Shown one piece after another: positions 11,660 through 23,869 of a DNA stretch of 64,000 nucleotides. Under the pieces are notes generated by a model. It ran no database searches. It saw only the letters and a program-made list of their open reading frames with translations, and was not told where the DNA came from. How positions within the stretch are numbered: the stretch's first letter is position 1; every line of letters starts with the position of its first letter. The stretch comes from Mytilus galloprovincialis. Taxonomy: Eukaryota; Mollusca; Bivalvia; Mytilida; Mytilidae. Where the stretch lies: positions 87,763,795-87,827,794 of the forward strand of contig NC_134843.1 in NCBI RefSeq assembly GCF_965363235.1, in the 5' to 3' direction. Position numbers and translations under genes: made by a program.

Positions 11660-12295
11660 GGTGCTAAAACAAGTCATTGTTATTATAGCTTATTAGGTCC
11701 AGTAAATATCATTTGAAAGCTTTTTAGAGAAAAATTTTATCTATGAATCATGAATTCTGTGCAAGAATTATTCTCCTTCACATATAAAAAAAATCATCGC
11801 AGATCTATAAGAGCAAATAAAAGCACGATCCGAAAACCTCAACAATCAAGATCAGATGGACAAAATTTGAAATACATGATAAGGCTTCCATGTTATATTT
11901 TAATAACATTCAAACAACATGACTGCAATAATGAATTAATATGAAGGATAACTGATTCGCATACAGCAGAGAAAATATCATGGAAGCAGTCATAACACAG
12001 TCCGAATAGCGACAGGTCAACACATAACTAAAGGAAAAAAATGAACAAATAGACAAATAACAGTACAATAACCAATTATAAATTGGGCAGCACAAACTCC
12101 ACCAAAACTGAGGGTGAAATCGTATGCTCCTGGTGTCTGCTTAACAAGATGTACCCTTCGTGTGCCCATGGCAATTAGAATAAAGAAAAGCTCGTTTGAT
12201 ACATCACACTTAGTACTATTTACCGAGGGTTCCACCAGCTCAGTAGCCAGTTCTTTACACTGACACCTTTATTGTAAAAGTTTTAAAACACTTTT
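11660..12295. other. Intergenic, nothing recognised
   Basis: AT-rich sequence after the membrane-protein gene. Short open frames on both strands show no domain or splice support. Confidence 0.5.
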
Positions 12296-12299
12296 GAAT

Positions 12300-12475
12300 G
12301 TAAAAAGTAAAATCACAAAAATACTGAACTTAGAGGAAAATCAATTCGGAAATGCCATAATCACATGGCAAAATCAAATAACAAAACGCATTAAAAACGA
12401 ATAGACAAGAACTCTCATATTCCTGACTTGGTACAGGCATTTTCAAATGTAGAAAATGGTGGATTAAACCTGGTA
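12300..12475 (-). repeat. Dispersed repeat family A, inverted
   Basis: Reverse complement of the copy at 1976-2220, from 'aaaatcacaaaaatactgaa' to 'gaaaatggtggattaaacct'. Noncoding. Confidence 0.75.
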
Positions 12476-12769
12476 TAATTTGTTTCCATTTGACCAAACT
12501 CAGCGGTCTAAACAATGTGAAAGTAAGAAGCGTGTGACTAAACAAAATGTCGAGAAAAAAAAATCTGAAATGGATAGTGGATCATCTAAAAAAAGTTAGT
12601 AAACTATACAAATCAAAATGTCATATGACCTATTGACATTGTCTTCTTTACAGATTCATATGTTATAGTAACTGGTATTTGTATCAATTACACATGCATA
12701 CGTCAAAATCAAAACCTGGCTTATTAACCTCTTTTTTTCCATAGATTATACCGTTGGTTTTCCTGGTTG

Positions 12770-12935
12770 TTTGGTTTTAAACTTGTCATTTTGGGGCCCT
12801 CTATAGATTCCGGTTCGCTCTGCACCAACGCTCCGTGCTGAGGGCCGTACTTTGACCTAAAATGGTTTACTTTTGACACTTTGGATGGAGAGTCGTTTCA
12901 ATGGCACTCATACCACGTCTTCTTATTTCTCTTTT
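12770..12935 (+). repeat. Dispersed repeat, family J-like
   Basis: Carries 'gtcattttggggccctctat' and 'cactcataccacgtcttctt', diverged from the copy at 3325-3470. Noncoding. Confidence 0.45.
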
Positions 12936-13589
12936 GTTGGTAAATAGGTCCAGGACGGGAAGAATAAAATGCATATAATTTCGTTCAAAATCAGGGCATT
13001 ATCTTGTGCAATACATAAAAATAAACTTAAAGTAAAAGATTTACATGTTCAATAAAGATATTACATAAAACAATTATTTGTATTTTCAGCATATGAATGA
13101 GTAAATCGATAAAGGACTCCCAATAATTGAGTGACTTTAAAAAAATGCAATAAATCTACTAAGCCCTTGCGGTTAATTCGTAAAAATGACATGGATATGA
13201 AATTATTATTTTACAGCATTTCCTGCAGTGAAACACATCTTCCTTTAATATTTGATAAATTTAGGAGCTGTGTTGGTTAATTTCTGTATTTATTTTACAC
13301 TTTTGTATTTAATTATAGGAGTCCACATGCGCATATGAAGCATAACAAAAAAAATCTATGCCACATAAAAAGTCTGAAGAAATGAAAATTCGAAACTAGG
13401 ATGGACAACATTTCAAGAACTTGAAATAGAAGAACATGGACATCTTAATTTTGCTCTCTGATTGGACCTCATTAATCCCAATGCGTTTTACTATTTTCGA
13501 AAAGTACATTAGTAATTTAAAAGTTCAACTTGATAATCATTTATCTTTAATAGAAAAATTACTATTCGTAGATGCCCTTCTTATAAGAG

Positions 13590-13830
13590 AAGAGTGACGA
13601 AATTTACCAAAGGGACATTCAAACTCATAAGTCGAACATAAACTGACACCAAACATTTGGCGAAAATTAAAAAATCAAAAAAATCAACAGTACTTAAAAA
13701 ACAACATAGAAAACTAAAACCGAAGCAATAACAACCCCACCAAAAAAACTGTAGGTGATCTCGGGTACAGCTGAAGGGACAGCAAATCCGGCTCCACAAG
13801 TAACACACGTTGTGTTGCATATGTTAGTAT
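13590..13830 (-). repeat. Dispersed repeat family D, inverted
   Basis: Reverse complement of the 9650-9911 family, with 'aaagggacattcaaactcat' and 'gcaaatccggctccacaag'. It interrupts the first of the two decayed retroelement copies. Confidence 0.7.
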
Positions 13831-13959
13831 AAACCAGTGATTAGTCTTATTCGGTAGGATACATTCGGGGAAAAGGGGCGGAATTGTTGTTACGACTGTG
13901 AATCAGAAATTTCATAACGATCAATCAAATCGTGCACTTAGTTTACAAAGGACGCTTTT

Positions 13960-14360
13960 TAACTACCCTTGGAACTCTTGGTTTAAGGTAGATTTATGGT
14001 ATACCTTGGATTGTACTTTTGCTGTACACAATCAGTCTAGTAATTTGTTCAAATCTGTAAATTTGTAGACAGATGTGCAATTTCATTGATTAGACTGTTT
14101 ATTTATATGAAGAAAACTTGTTGATTTATTGCAATTTTCTAAATATTTAAACAAATACCAAACATTTGTGTTTTAGAATATTTTTTTCTACTTTATAGCC
14201 ATTTCAGAGGAGATAACTCTTTTAGTAACAAATTTATACTGGACTGATAGGGATTTTTTTCTTATTACTTGTAACAAGAAAACAAGTTCGGTAACACCAT
14301 TTTTATTTTTATTTTCTTAAAACATATTATAAACCTATCTTCTTATTATTCATTTCAAAA
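13960..14360. other. Repeat-like AT-rich segment
   Basis: Contains 'gaggagataactcttttag', reminiscent of the repeat at 20880-21130. No gene seen; relation is tentative. Confidence 0.3.
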
Positions 14361-14644
14361 TTCTATCTCATAGATTTTTTTTTATTCTCTAAAATGTTTT
14401 TTTTCATGATCAATCTACGCAAATTTAGGCAATTTTCTGCGACTTATAGCTTGAAAAATAGCACGGTGACCCATCCTTTTCATTATATTTTTGAAAAGAG
14501 CATAGTAAAATCTTCATTTTGGCAAAGTATAAAAAAAACTCTATCTCGGGAAACATATACCTATGATCTAACTTAATAGCTTCAGTGTGAACAGCAACCC
14601 TCTATCAAGGAAATCATGGAAATACAAGCCCCGGAATATCGAAT

Positions 14645-14830
14645 CAAGTTGAAGAAACATACTCCGTATGCAGTAGCCGCTGGAATGTTGATACAAAGAA
14701 ATAGAAGGTTCCAATTGCAAATATTTTTTTTTGTCCTACAGTTTTGTTTATAAACCGACCCTCATTGTCAATTTCAAGATGTAAGTCGTGATATGAAACA
14801 CATTTAACTGTATCTGTTGTACCATTCATC
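14645..14830 (-). pseudogene. Reverse-transcriptase relic (Penelope-like)
   Basis: The minus strand reads SYHDLHLEIDNEGRF, the counterpart of the CPFLDLDIYIINGKL region of the element at 6129-7226, and is followed out of frame by sequence resembling the NIP..PAYGV block. The frame is interrupted, so only a fragment of the palm/thumb junction is left. It represents a different subfamily from the 6.1 kb copy, having YLDLHLEID-type rather than FLDLDI-type sequence. Confidence 0.6.
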
Positions 14831-15789
14831 TCAAAAAAGCCTTAACGAATTTTCAAATTATTTGGCAACTGATATCTTAAAGTTTACACACAAAAAAGAA
14901 GAAAAAAAACATCGACATCAGAGCAGATACGCAACAATGCATTAGGAATTTGCAAATGTAGCTTAATATATTAAATGAGGAAATGTTTAAGTTGGAATTG
15001 AGTATATTAGGCCTAATGTTACATCAATGTAACCTGATCAACATTAGATGATATATTGAAGATAGTATGTTGATGTCATGAAATCATCAATTCAACATGA
15101 CACAAAATGCAATAAACCCAAAAAATACATATATAGTCATAGTTGAGAAGCGATCATTATCTTCTTCAATACCCAGAGTGAAATTATAGTAAAGAATTTC
15201 CACAAACAGCAAATTTAACGCATAAAAGGTTTGTTTGTTTTTGATACTATGAATAAGCAAATCGATATGGATCTCTTATGATAATGTGACATAAAAATTT
15301 AGCAATTACTCTATAAATCCCTTACACTCTATTCGCGTTGGTGACAATTTGCATACTTAAATGCCTAAATAACTATTTTCCTAAAAAAGAAGGACACGAA
15401 ATATCACTGCTCATAACATTCCTTGAAAGTGAAACCCAACTTAAACAACACAAAATTATGCTATTTTTTTATATTAAATCACGAGACGTCACTGCAAACA
15501 CGCGCATATATATCAAACAACCAGCCAACGGAGAAAATGATTGCTACGTAAGAAAGAGAAAACACAGTATCAATAACGAGGATATGAAAAAATCATACAA
15601 GGAATGAAAATTTAACATACTTTTATAGAACATGTAATGTATTTTGTCCTCAGATAGGAGGATAATTAATCTCAACACGTTTTACTATTATCAAAATAAA
15701 AGTAATATAGTTGAATCGGAAATGTACTATTAACAAATAGTCTTCTTATCATCTTACAAAATTAAGAAGGACTTCATAAACTATTATAT

Positions 15790-15995
15790 CAACTGTGAGA
15801 AAAATACTCCGTATGCAGGCGCCGCTGGAATGTTGCTAGATACAAAGAAAAGTTCACAGTTGGAAACTCAAATCATCTCTTTTTCGTTTAGGTTTTGCTT
15901 TCAATCGAAAATGATTGTCAATTTCTATATGTAAGTCAAGATGTGAGGCAGACTCAAATGTCTCTGTTGTATCTTTTATCTCACAATAGCCTAAA
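15790..15995 (-). pseudogene. Second reverse-transcriptase relic
   Basis: The minus strand reads ETFESASHLDLHIEIDNH..RLKAKPKRKRDD, again the segment after the YxDD motif of Penelope-like reverse transcriptases (compare KLNTKIYDKRDD in the 6.1 kb copy). Stops interrupt it. It is parallel to the relic at 14645-14830. Confidence 0.6.
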
Positions 15996-16099
15996 CAAAA
16001 ATTATCAAATTATTGGGCAACTGACATCTCATAGTCTATATACTCATAGAAATTTAAAAAAAAAACCAGAACAATAAAAACCAATATATTAAAAATTGA

Positions 16100-18290
16100 A
16101 AAATGTAGATGATCAAATTTTATTAGGAAATTTTACAAGTTGTAATAAAGGACATTAATTAGACCAATCACAACAAGTAGAAAAGGTGCGTTTAAAATTT
16201 GATACAGAACAATGTTTTCTCTGTTATATATCAGCTAGTTAATGAATTCGTTGTTAAAACATATACTCACATACATCTCAGAATATAAGGTTATATATAG
16301 ACACCTTCAAAAACTATTAAAGATCAAAGGAAAGAGATAAACAAAAGAAAAATCACATATTAGATAAATTTATACTAGTTGCCAAAACTCTTGTAAAAAG
16401 TACATAATCTAGGTGTGAGAAAATCACTAGCACACATAGATAACAAAATCAAAATTAAGAATCCCTAATTACATATTTAATACAGGCAAGTAATGAGAAT
16501 GAAAAATAAAATGTTAGCATATCATTTAAAACTGTTAATATGTGCAATGCTTGAGACAAGCATACATTACCAGATCGAAAGCAAAATAATGTATTCGTAA
16601 AAAGATTACACGTCAACATAGTAAATTGATAATTTGATCTAAGTCGTAACAGTTTTGATTTTAATCTCTGAACTCAGAATGTTAAACATAAAAGGCATTA
16701 TAGGACCCGATAAGATCTTAGACTTAGCAAATCTTGTAGTTTATCACAAGACGGAAATTATTTCATCGAGATATCTATTTTTAGAATAAGAAATAAAACA
16801 TAAGGACTTCCTAAAATAGACGAAACAAAAATAACACGACATTCTACGGTCAAGTTATAACAAGAATTTACCGTTATAGATAGCGGATATATTTAGGTTT
16901 TTCTTTTTGTATATCACCGAGAAGTGTCAGGATTGTTTACATGAAAGACCAACAGAAGGAAGGTCTTTCTTTAGGCAATCCTGACTACCCAATGTGTGTA
17001 ATACGCTGATAAATGTCATTATCTGACAATTGTTCATGTCTGTCATAGTCCTTTTTTTGGCAAATTGTTTTGCTATACATAAGGCTGTTGTTTCTGTCAA
17101 TTTAATTGTTTCATTTCTTCATGTCGAAACCTTTATAGATAACTATACGATATGAGTGTTTCATTGTTCAACGCCGTATGGTTGTCTATAATTGTTAATA
17201 TTAACTTCATTTCAACTTGGTTGGATAGTTATCTAATTGACAATTATTACATTTGTATAACACATCTTCCTTTTTCATATTATTCTCTTTTGCTTGGCAA
17301 ATGAGGATAGAACGTTCTATAATTTTAGCTCTTACACCTGTGTGTTAATGGAACTAGTATTTCAAACTAACAAACAAAGTGAAGGAGTAAAATGAAATTG
17401 CTTAGAACAGAGTTCTCAGGGATATTTGATATTGAAACTTGTATGGAAAACCTCCTATTTGCAACAATACACGATTGCTATAATTTACAATTGATGTTTC
17501 AACAAAATAAAGTTTGTATAAAAATCGGGATAAATGACACAGCTAATTATTCTATGCCTTGAAAAAAAATTCATTAAAACTTGGTATCGTTCGGATTCTT
17601 TCTTCAAAATTATTACCTATCGTTTTGTTAGGGAAACAAACTCCATTAGGTATATAATCTATATAATCATAAAAAGGAAGTCATTGGAACAGATGTCCGG
17701 AGACTAACTCATAGATAAAAGTTGTATACATTTCAGTGTTATTTTTCTTGTCACAAACCTATACCAAGTTATTAATAAAAACAAAATTGAATTGAATCGA
17801 TTCTATAATGAATTTTATCTCGACCAATGGAATATAACAAAATGTTGCAAGAGAAACGCAGACTGAGCAAAAAGTCATAACAACAACAACACTACTTTAT
17901 TTTAAGAGGTTTACACAGTTAGCTATATAAAAATAACATAACTTAATGTGTTTTTGCCACTTAAAATTGTTATTAAAGACACAGATACAGCCAAAAGAGT
18001 ACTAAAAAATACAGTGTATGACAAAAGAATGTCAACAGTTACTACGGTTACTAAAGACAAATATACTTTACAAATATACTTTATTTTTATACATACAGAA
18101 AGTGTTATATGTGTAATCCTCGGTTATGCGATAAAGAACGTGTGCCGTGAATATGGTTTATAATAACTTGAAGATATCATATATAACTTATATACTTCGT
18201 TTACATTTTAGCCTAACAATATTAAATCTGATAATTTCCGCCTGTTAAAGTTTTTCTTCTCTCAGCGGGATTCAAACCATTGTGTCTGTG
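16100..18290. other. Gene-free AT-rich stretch
   Basis: Apart from the hairpin at 16926-16984 I see no repeat match, splice-consistent exon or domain. The open frame at 17948-18163 has no supporting feature. Confidence 0.5.
16926..16984. repeat. Imperfect hairpin
   Basis: 'gtcaggattg' plus 'gaaagacc' on the left is mirrored by 'ggtctttc' plus 'caatcctgac' on the right, about 24 bp per arm around a 10-bp loop. Isolated, with no adjacent gene. Confidence 0.5.
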
Positions 18291-18300
18291 ACATGTGGCA

Positions 18301-18350
18301 ACACCAAGCTGTTTTGATAATTGCTGTCTTTGGTGTCAATACTGCGAGTC
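18301..18350. repeat. Left 50-bp flanking direct repeat
   Basis: 'acaccaagctgttttgataa' through 'actgcgagt', repeated almost exactly at 19582-19631. The two copies bracket the duplicated unit and its nested insertion. Confidence 0.8.
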
Positions 18351-18618
18351 TCTAACGAAATCTAGATTATAGTTTGATAAAAGATATGTAAACACCTTTA
18401 GAGTTGTTTGTTATACTCTAAAAGCCGCTAAAAATCAAAATCAATACATTCTGATGAATAGAAGCGGTAAAGTCGCATTTGAAGCAATTTATACTCATGC
18501 AAATGCATCATGTATGATATATGATCTCAATACGTATTTATCGATCTACTACATAAATTTTTATATCAAAATATTGTTCTATGTATGAATCTCCCACTGA
18601 AATTAATGACAAATTAAA

Positions 18619-19393
18619 CTAGAGGCTCTAAAGAGCATGTGTCGCTCACCTTGGTCTATGTGAATATTAAACAAAGGAAGCAGATGGATTCATGACAGAA
18701 TTGTGTTTTGGTGATGGTGATGTGTTTGTACATCTTACTTTACTGAACATTCTTGCTACTTACAATTATATCTATCTATAATGAACTTGGCCCAGTAGTT
18801 TCAGTGGAAAATGTTAGTTAAAATTTACAAATTTTATGAAAATTGTTAAAAATTGACTACAAAGGACAATAACTCCTTAGGGGTCAATTGACCATTTCCG
18901 TCATGTTGACTTATTTGTAAATCTTACTTTGCTTAACATTATTGATGTTTACAGTTTATCTCTATCTATAATAATATTCAAGATAACAACCAAAAAACAG
19001 CAAAATTTCCTTAAAATTACCAATTCAGGGGCAGCAACCCAACAACAGGTTGTCAGATTCATCTGAAAATTTCAGGGCAGATAGATCTTGACCTGATAAA
19101 CAATTTAACCCCTATGTCAGATTTGCTCTAAAGGCTGCGGTTTCAGAGTTATAAGCCAAAAACTGCATTTTATCCCTATGTTCTATTTTTAGCCATGGCG
19201 GCCATCTTGGTTGGTTGGCCAGGTCACCGGACACAATTTTTAAACTAGATACCCTAATAATGATTGTGGCCAAGTTTGGTAAAAATTGGCCCAGTAGTTT
19301 CAGAGGAGAAGATTTTTGTAAAAGCTAACGACGGACGACGACGGACGACGGACGACGGACGACGGACGCCAAGTGATGAGAAAAGCTCACTTA
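18619..19393 (+). mobile_element. Family F element ('ctagaggctctaaagagc'), one-unit copy
   Basis: Begins 'ctagaggctctaaagagc', includes 'catggcggccatcttgg', carries a GACGGAC-type short tandem run at about 19328-19372, and ends near 'gagaaaagctcactt'. The empty site in the paralogous unit at about 22195 defines its ends to a few bases. A longer inverted copy is at 43822-45598. No protein is encoded; a nonautonomous element is likely. Confidence 0.8.
19328..19372. repeat. GACGGAC short tandem array
   Basis: Six or so 'gacggac' type units near the 3' end of the family F element. The inverted copy at 43822-45598 carries the same feature at 43862-43925. Confidence 0.85.
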
Positions 19394-19581
19394 GGATCCA
19401 AAATATGACAATGAATTTAAATGTTACTGAGAGACATCCAGTAGAAAAAGAGTGAAGGACAAAATCATGACGAAAGTTGAGTAATGCAGGGAATCAGCCT
19501 TTTTTGCAAGTCAATGCATAACAAATGAACTCTTCCAATATAAGTCTTTAAATAATGTCCAAAAATTGGGTTTTAATTGAT

Positions 19582-19631
19582 ACACCAAGCTGTTTTTGAT
19601 AATTGCTGTCTTTGGGGTCAATACTGCGAGT
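19582..19631. repeat. Right 50-bp flanking direct repeat
   Basis: Second copy of the 18301-18350 sequence, differing by a few bases. Confidence 0.8.
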
Positions 19632-19779
19632 ATATCCGAGACTCGTTTGAAATTCCTCACACTTATCTAAAAACGAACCGCTTGCTTTTTCTATCCATAT
19701 GTACATGATATTCAAGGTACTTAAGATTTAAACTCTCGCAGGCAAAGTTGACCTAAGATGGATTTGGCTCTTTTATATT

Positions 19780-20100
19780 CAACAGTTACTATACAGGTTC
19801 CTATAAATCCGTTGCTTTCAAATATTAGGCTTGGATCCTTCCATCCTGATGAAGTAAAAATCGGACGCATGAAATTAACAACGTTTTGTCTTCACATTTT
19901 ACAGCACTTGGTCGATACCTATACTGGTGGACTATCAAACCGTGAGAGTATCATCAGCTCAGTAGTCAGCACTCACAGGAACTTGTCTCAGATTTTCCCC
20001 CTATATATCTGTATATAGGAAAAAAAATTCCAAGACAAGTGCCTGTGGCAGCACTTCAGTATTGACATGATTTCTAAAAAATTGTAAGAAACTAAGGTTT
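19780..20100 (+). repeat. Dispersed repeat, family I-like
   Basis: Contains 'actggtggactatc', 'cagctcagtagtcagcact' and 'ttcagtattgacatgattt', matching in order the motifs at 40780-40850 and 48455-48525. The open frame 19758-20018 lies inside and is not considered a gene. Confidence 0.55.
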
Positions 20101-20879
20101 CCATGCAAAGTTGACCTGATTATTGTGCTTCGGACGCAGGACAATCATAACCTTATGTTTTCAATTATGTAAAAACATATGGACAAATTATTCCCCATGT
20201 GTACCTTTGATATATATAAATAGATTTGAACTGCAAAATCAAACGATCTAGTTTAATTAGTCAGGCATTGGAATCAAATCGTTGAAGTCAGATTCGTGCA
20301 CTCCAAAAGTAAGCTTAACCTTTTTACATCCGTGAATTTTATATTATATTTTCAAAAGTTTGTCTTCTGTCGTGTTTGACAAATGGGTTAGATTAAATTC
20401 AATCAGCCATTAATATTTCATGATTTCCATTCCAGTTATATTTAGCCTAAGAATTCCAGTTTTTATTGTTATATTTGTGTCTCTATAGATATTTAGTTAG
20501 TGATTAATACTCACACTACTGATACTTTATGGCAGCCAACATATAATTTAAAACATTTGATTTGATTATAGATTAGTAATTGAATACAACTTTCACTTTC
20601 GATTCTGTACTGAATTTCCGTATAATGTATAATTCCCTTCCTGTTTTGACTACTTTCCAGAAATAGTATAAGATTTCACTTCTGGTATACCTGTCAGTTA
20701 ATGTCACTTGGTTTATTTCCTGTTTATTTTGATGGACACATCTTGCTTTTCTGAGAAAATTAAGGGTGTTTAAAATCAACAAGAAATAAACAAAGATAGC
20801 AGACTGATTCAAAAACAATTAATATATAAGGTTTTATTTTTGATACAAATTATTAGCTATTGCCACTTTTTTGTCGTCT

Positions 20880-21130
20880 GGTGTTATCGTTCAGGTTTAA
20901 AAATACAAAAGGCCCTTCAAACTAGTACAGTCAAACTAAGATTTAACCTCAAACTAATTGCAACAGAAAATGTTTTAGTTCTTATCCATGTTATCTGAGG
21001 TTCTTATCTATAGCCTTATGCCCTTAATAAACACAGAAAAAAGTCCCATAAAATCTAACTTGAGGAAAACTCAAAATCAGCATTTTTAATGTACTATGGA
21101 AATTAACATTGGCAGGGAGATAACTCTGCA
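20880..21130. repeat. Dispersed repeat with inverted partner at 21.6-21.85 kb
   Basis: 'aagtcccataaaatct' with 'cttgaggaaaact' here is mirrored at about 21695-21735 by 'cttcctcaagtaagatttta' with 'tgggactttt'. Weaker similarity extends on both sides. It encodes nothing. Confidence 0.6.
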
Positions 21131-21479
21131 AAAATGAGTCTTGTTTTGTCAGTTTTTGGAAATTTTCTTGACATTTATGTAAAGTATGATACTTTGATGG
21201 GGTTATTAGTTATAAACCGAAGTGTTATGGGTAGTTTTTTTGTGTGCATTTTTCATTTAAGAAATTGCAAATTTGAAGCTTTGTGACCATTTTGAAAACA
21301 TAATGTGAAAATTTGGTATTGTTTATATCTGTATATTATATTTTTTTAGCATCTTACTTGTCTAAAGAAACTTTAAACCACAACAAGAAGAATACATGCT
21401 TAATTATTTTTATCAAATTTGAGATTCTTTACATTGACATGTTGAAAAATTCAATAAATGGTCAACTAATGAATTGCGA

Positions 21480-22382
21480 CATCTAAATTATAGTTTGATA
21501 AAAGATATGAAAACACCGTTAGAGTTGTTTGTTATACTCTAAAAGCCGCTAAAAATCAAGAATCAATACATTCTGATGAATAGAAGCGGTAAAGTTATTA
21601 TTTTGTATCAATTTGTATTGATATTTCTGCCTTTTTTGCCCGAGTTGTGTACATTTTCAATGCAATTCTCCATAGAATGTAAATGGTGATTTTTTAGTCT
21701 TCCTCAAGTAAGATTTTATGGGACTTTTTTTTGTGTATATTTGGGGTATAATGCTAAATATTAAAACATAAAAATCTTTTGTTGCATTTACTTTCAGGTT
21801 AGGGTCAAATTAAATTATTGATGCTAGATTGACTAGACTGTTTATAAGATTTTAAAATTTCATTGAAAAAGTAGTGCATATAAGTCCACAGAAAGACGTA
21901 CATACCACTGTATTCGGACACATCATTCTAATCGTCTTTGATTTTACTTCTAAATGCCGTGTGCTTATCGGGAAAGCAGAAAATATTATGTTCCAGGTTT
22001 GTTTAAAAGGAGGTTGATCTGACAAGGGATCGAACCTATAAATTGTCCGTCGCATTTGAAGCAATTTATACTCATGAAAATGCATCATATATGATATATG
22101 ATCTCAATACGTATTTATCGATCTACTACATAAATTTTTATATCAAAATATTGTTCTATGTATGAATCTCCCACTGAAATTAATGACAAATTAAAAAAAG
22201 GATCCAAAATATGACAATGAATTTAAATGTTACTGAGAGACATCCAGTAGAAAAAGAATGAAGGACAAAATCATGATGAAAGTTGAGTAATGCAGGGAAT
22301 CAGCCTTTTTGCTAGTCAATGCATAACAATTGAACTCTTCCAATATAAGTCTTTAAATAATGACCAAAAATTTGGTTTTAAT
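21480..22382 (+). repeat. Duplicated unit U, copy 2 (different insertion)
   Basis: Matches copy 1 at 21480-21595 and 22051-22382. It lacks the family F element but is interrupted by about 455 bp (21596-22050), which belong to the repeat inverted relative to 20880-21130. The two copies therefore provide each other's empty sites. Confidence 0.8.
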
Positions 22383-22449
22383 TGACATGGATATTTGTTG
22401 TAACGGATTTTTTATACGACCGCAAAAATTGAAAATGGTTTGGTCGTAT

Positions 22450-22640
22450 AAACATGGTACATTGTTTTATAAATATACATTAGTGTGTCTTTCTTTTCTC
22501 TTCGTTGTAATCATTGATTTAATTGTATTCAAATGATTGTAATCATTTCGTAATCATTTGTACCAAATTTAACTTGTGATTATTCTGCCTGTAATGGGCG
22601 TCTTTAATTTACAATAAAATATATTTGATTTTTGATTTGA
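22450..22640 (+). mobile_element. Possible SINE-like insertion in family G
   Basis: About 190 bp between 'ggtcgtata' and 'attggtatt', ending with 'gatttttgatttgattt', a short repeat tail typical of SINEs/LINEs. The flanking element sequence seems to continue across it. No tRNA-like promoter boxes were confirmed. Confidence 0.35.
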
Positions 22641-22659
22641 TTTATTGGTATTACTTCAT

Positions 22660-23330
22660 TGGTGTCTGCGTCGTCGTCGTCCGAAGACATTTGGTTTTCG
22701 CACTATAACTTTAGTATAGGTAAATAGAAATCTATGAAATTAAAACAAAAGGTTTATGACCACAAAATGACAGGTTGGGATTGATTTTGGGAGTTTTGGT
22801 CCAAACAGTTTAGGAATTAGGGGCCAAAAAGGACCCAAATTAGCATTTTCTTTGTTTTCGCACTATAACTTTAGTTTAGGTAAATAGAAATCTATGAAAT
22901 TTTGACACAAGGTTTATGACCACAAAAGGAAGGTTGGGATTGATTTTGGGAGTTTTGGTTCCAACAGTTTAGGAATTAGGGGCCAAATAAAGGGCCCAAA
23001 TAAGCATTATTATTGGTTTTCGCACAATGACTTTAGTATAAATAAATAGAAATCAATGAAATTTAAACACAAGGTATATGACCACAAAAGGAATGTTGGA
23101 ATTGATTTTGGGAATTGAGACAGGATTGATTTTGGGAATTGAAACAGTTTAGGAATTAGGGACCAAAAAGGGGTCCAAAATAAGCATTTTTCTTGGTTTT
23201 CGCACCACAACTTTAGTATAAGTAAATAGAAATCTATGAAATTCAAACACAAGGTTTTTGACGATAGAAGGAAGGTTGGGATTGATTTTGGGAGTTTTCT
23301 TCTAAACAGTTTAGGAATAAGGGAGCCAAA
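22660..23330. repeat. Tandem units of about 150 bp within family G
   Basis: Four units start near 'ggttttcgcac' at about 22692, 22855, 23017 and 23195, each followed by 'aaatagaaatc.atgaaatt', 'atgaccacaaaa' and 'gtttaggaat'. Minus-strand open frames here are repeat artefacts. Confidence 0.85.
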
Positions 23331-23869
23331 GGGTCCAAAATTAAACTTTGTTTAATTTCATCAAAACTTGAATAATTGGGGTTCTTTGATATACCGAATC
23401 TAACTGTGTATGTAGATTCTTAATTTTTGGTTCCGTTTTCAAATTGGTCTACATTAAGGTCCAAAGGGCCCAATATTAAACTTAGTTTGATTTTAAAAAA
23501 AATTGAATCCTTGGGGTTCTTTGATATGCTGAATCTAAAAATGTACTTAGATTTTTTATTATTGGCCCAGTTTTCAAGTTGGCCCAAATCGGGGTCCAAA
23601 ATTTTTAAACTTTGTTTGATTTCATTAAAAATTGAATAATTGGGGTTCTTTGATATGCCAAATCTAACTGTGCATGTAGATTCTTAATTTTTGGTCCTGT
23701 TTTCAAATTGGTCTACATTCAGGTCAAAAGGGTCCAAAATTAAACTTAGTTTGATTTTAACAAAAATTGAATTCTTGGGCTTCTTTGATATGCTGAATCT
23801 AAACATGTACTTAGAATTTTGATTATGGGCCCAGTTTTCAAGTTGGTCCAAAGCAGGATCCAAAATTAT

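Larger units (their letters stand above)
13060..16090 (-). mobile_element. Two decayed tandem-like copies of a retroelement
   Basis: Sequence of about 13.08-13.56 kb resembles 15.2-15.76 kb (shared 'aaatcgata', 'acgttttactatt'), and 14.64-14.88 kb resembles 15.79-16.03 kb (shared 'actccgtatgcag', 'cgccgctggaatgttg'). In the first copy the two blocks are separated by about 1.07 kb, including a family D repeat; in the second they are adjacent. Each copy contains a minus-strand reverse-transcriptase relic. Both copies are old. Confidence 0.6.
18360..19581 (+). repeat. Duplicated unit U, copy 1 (with nested element)
   Basis: A unit of about 430 bp, lying at 18360-18618 and 19394-19581, is also present at 21480-22382. 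In this copy it is interrupted by the family F element (18619-19393). Termini are near 'atctagattatag' and 'gggttttaattga'. No open frame; nature unknown. Confidence 0.8.

Noticed and set aside
19758-20018. 86-codon plus-strand open frame
   Set aside because: It sits in dispersed repeat sequence related to family I; no recognisable domain.
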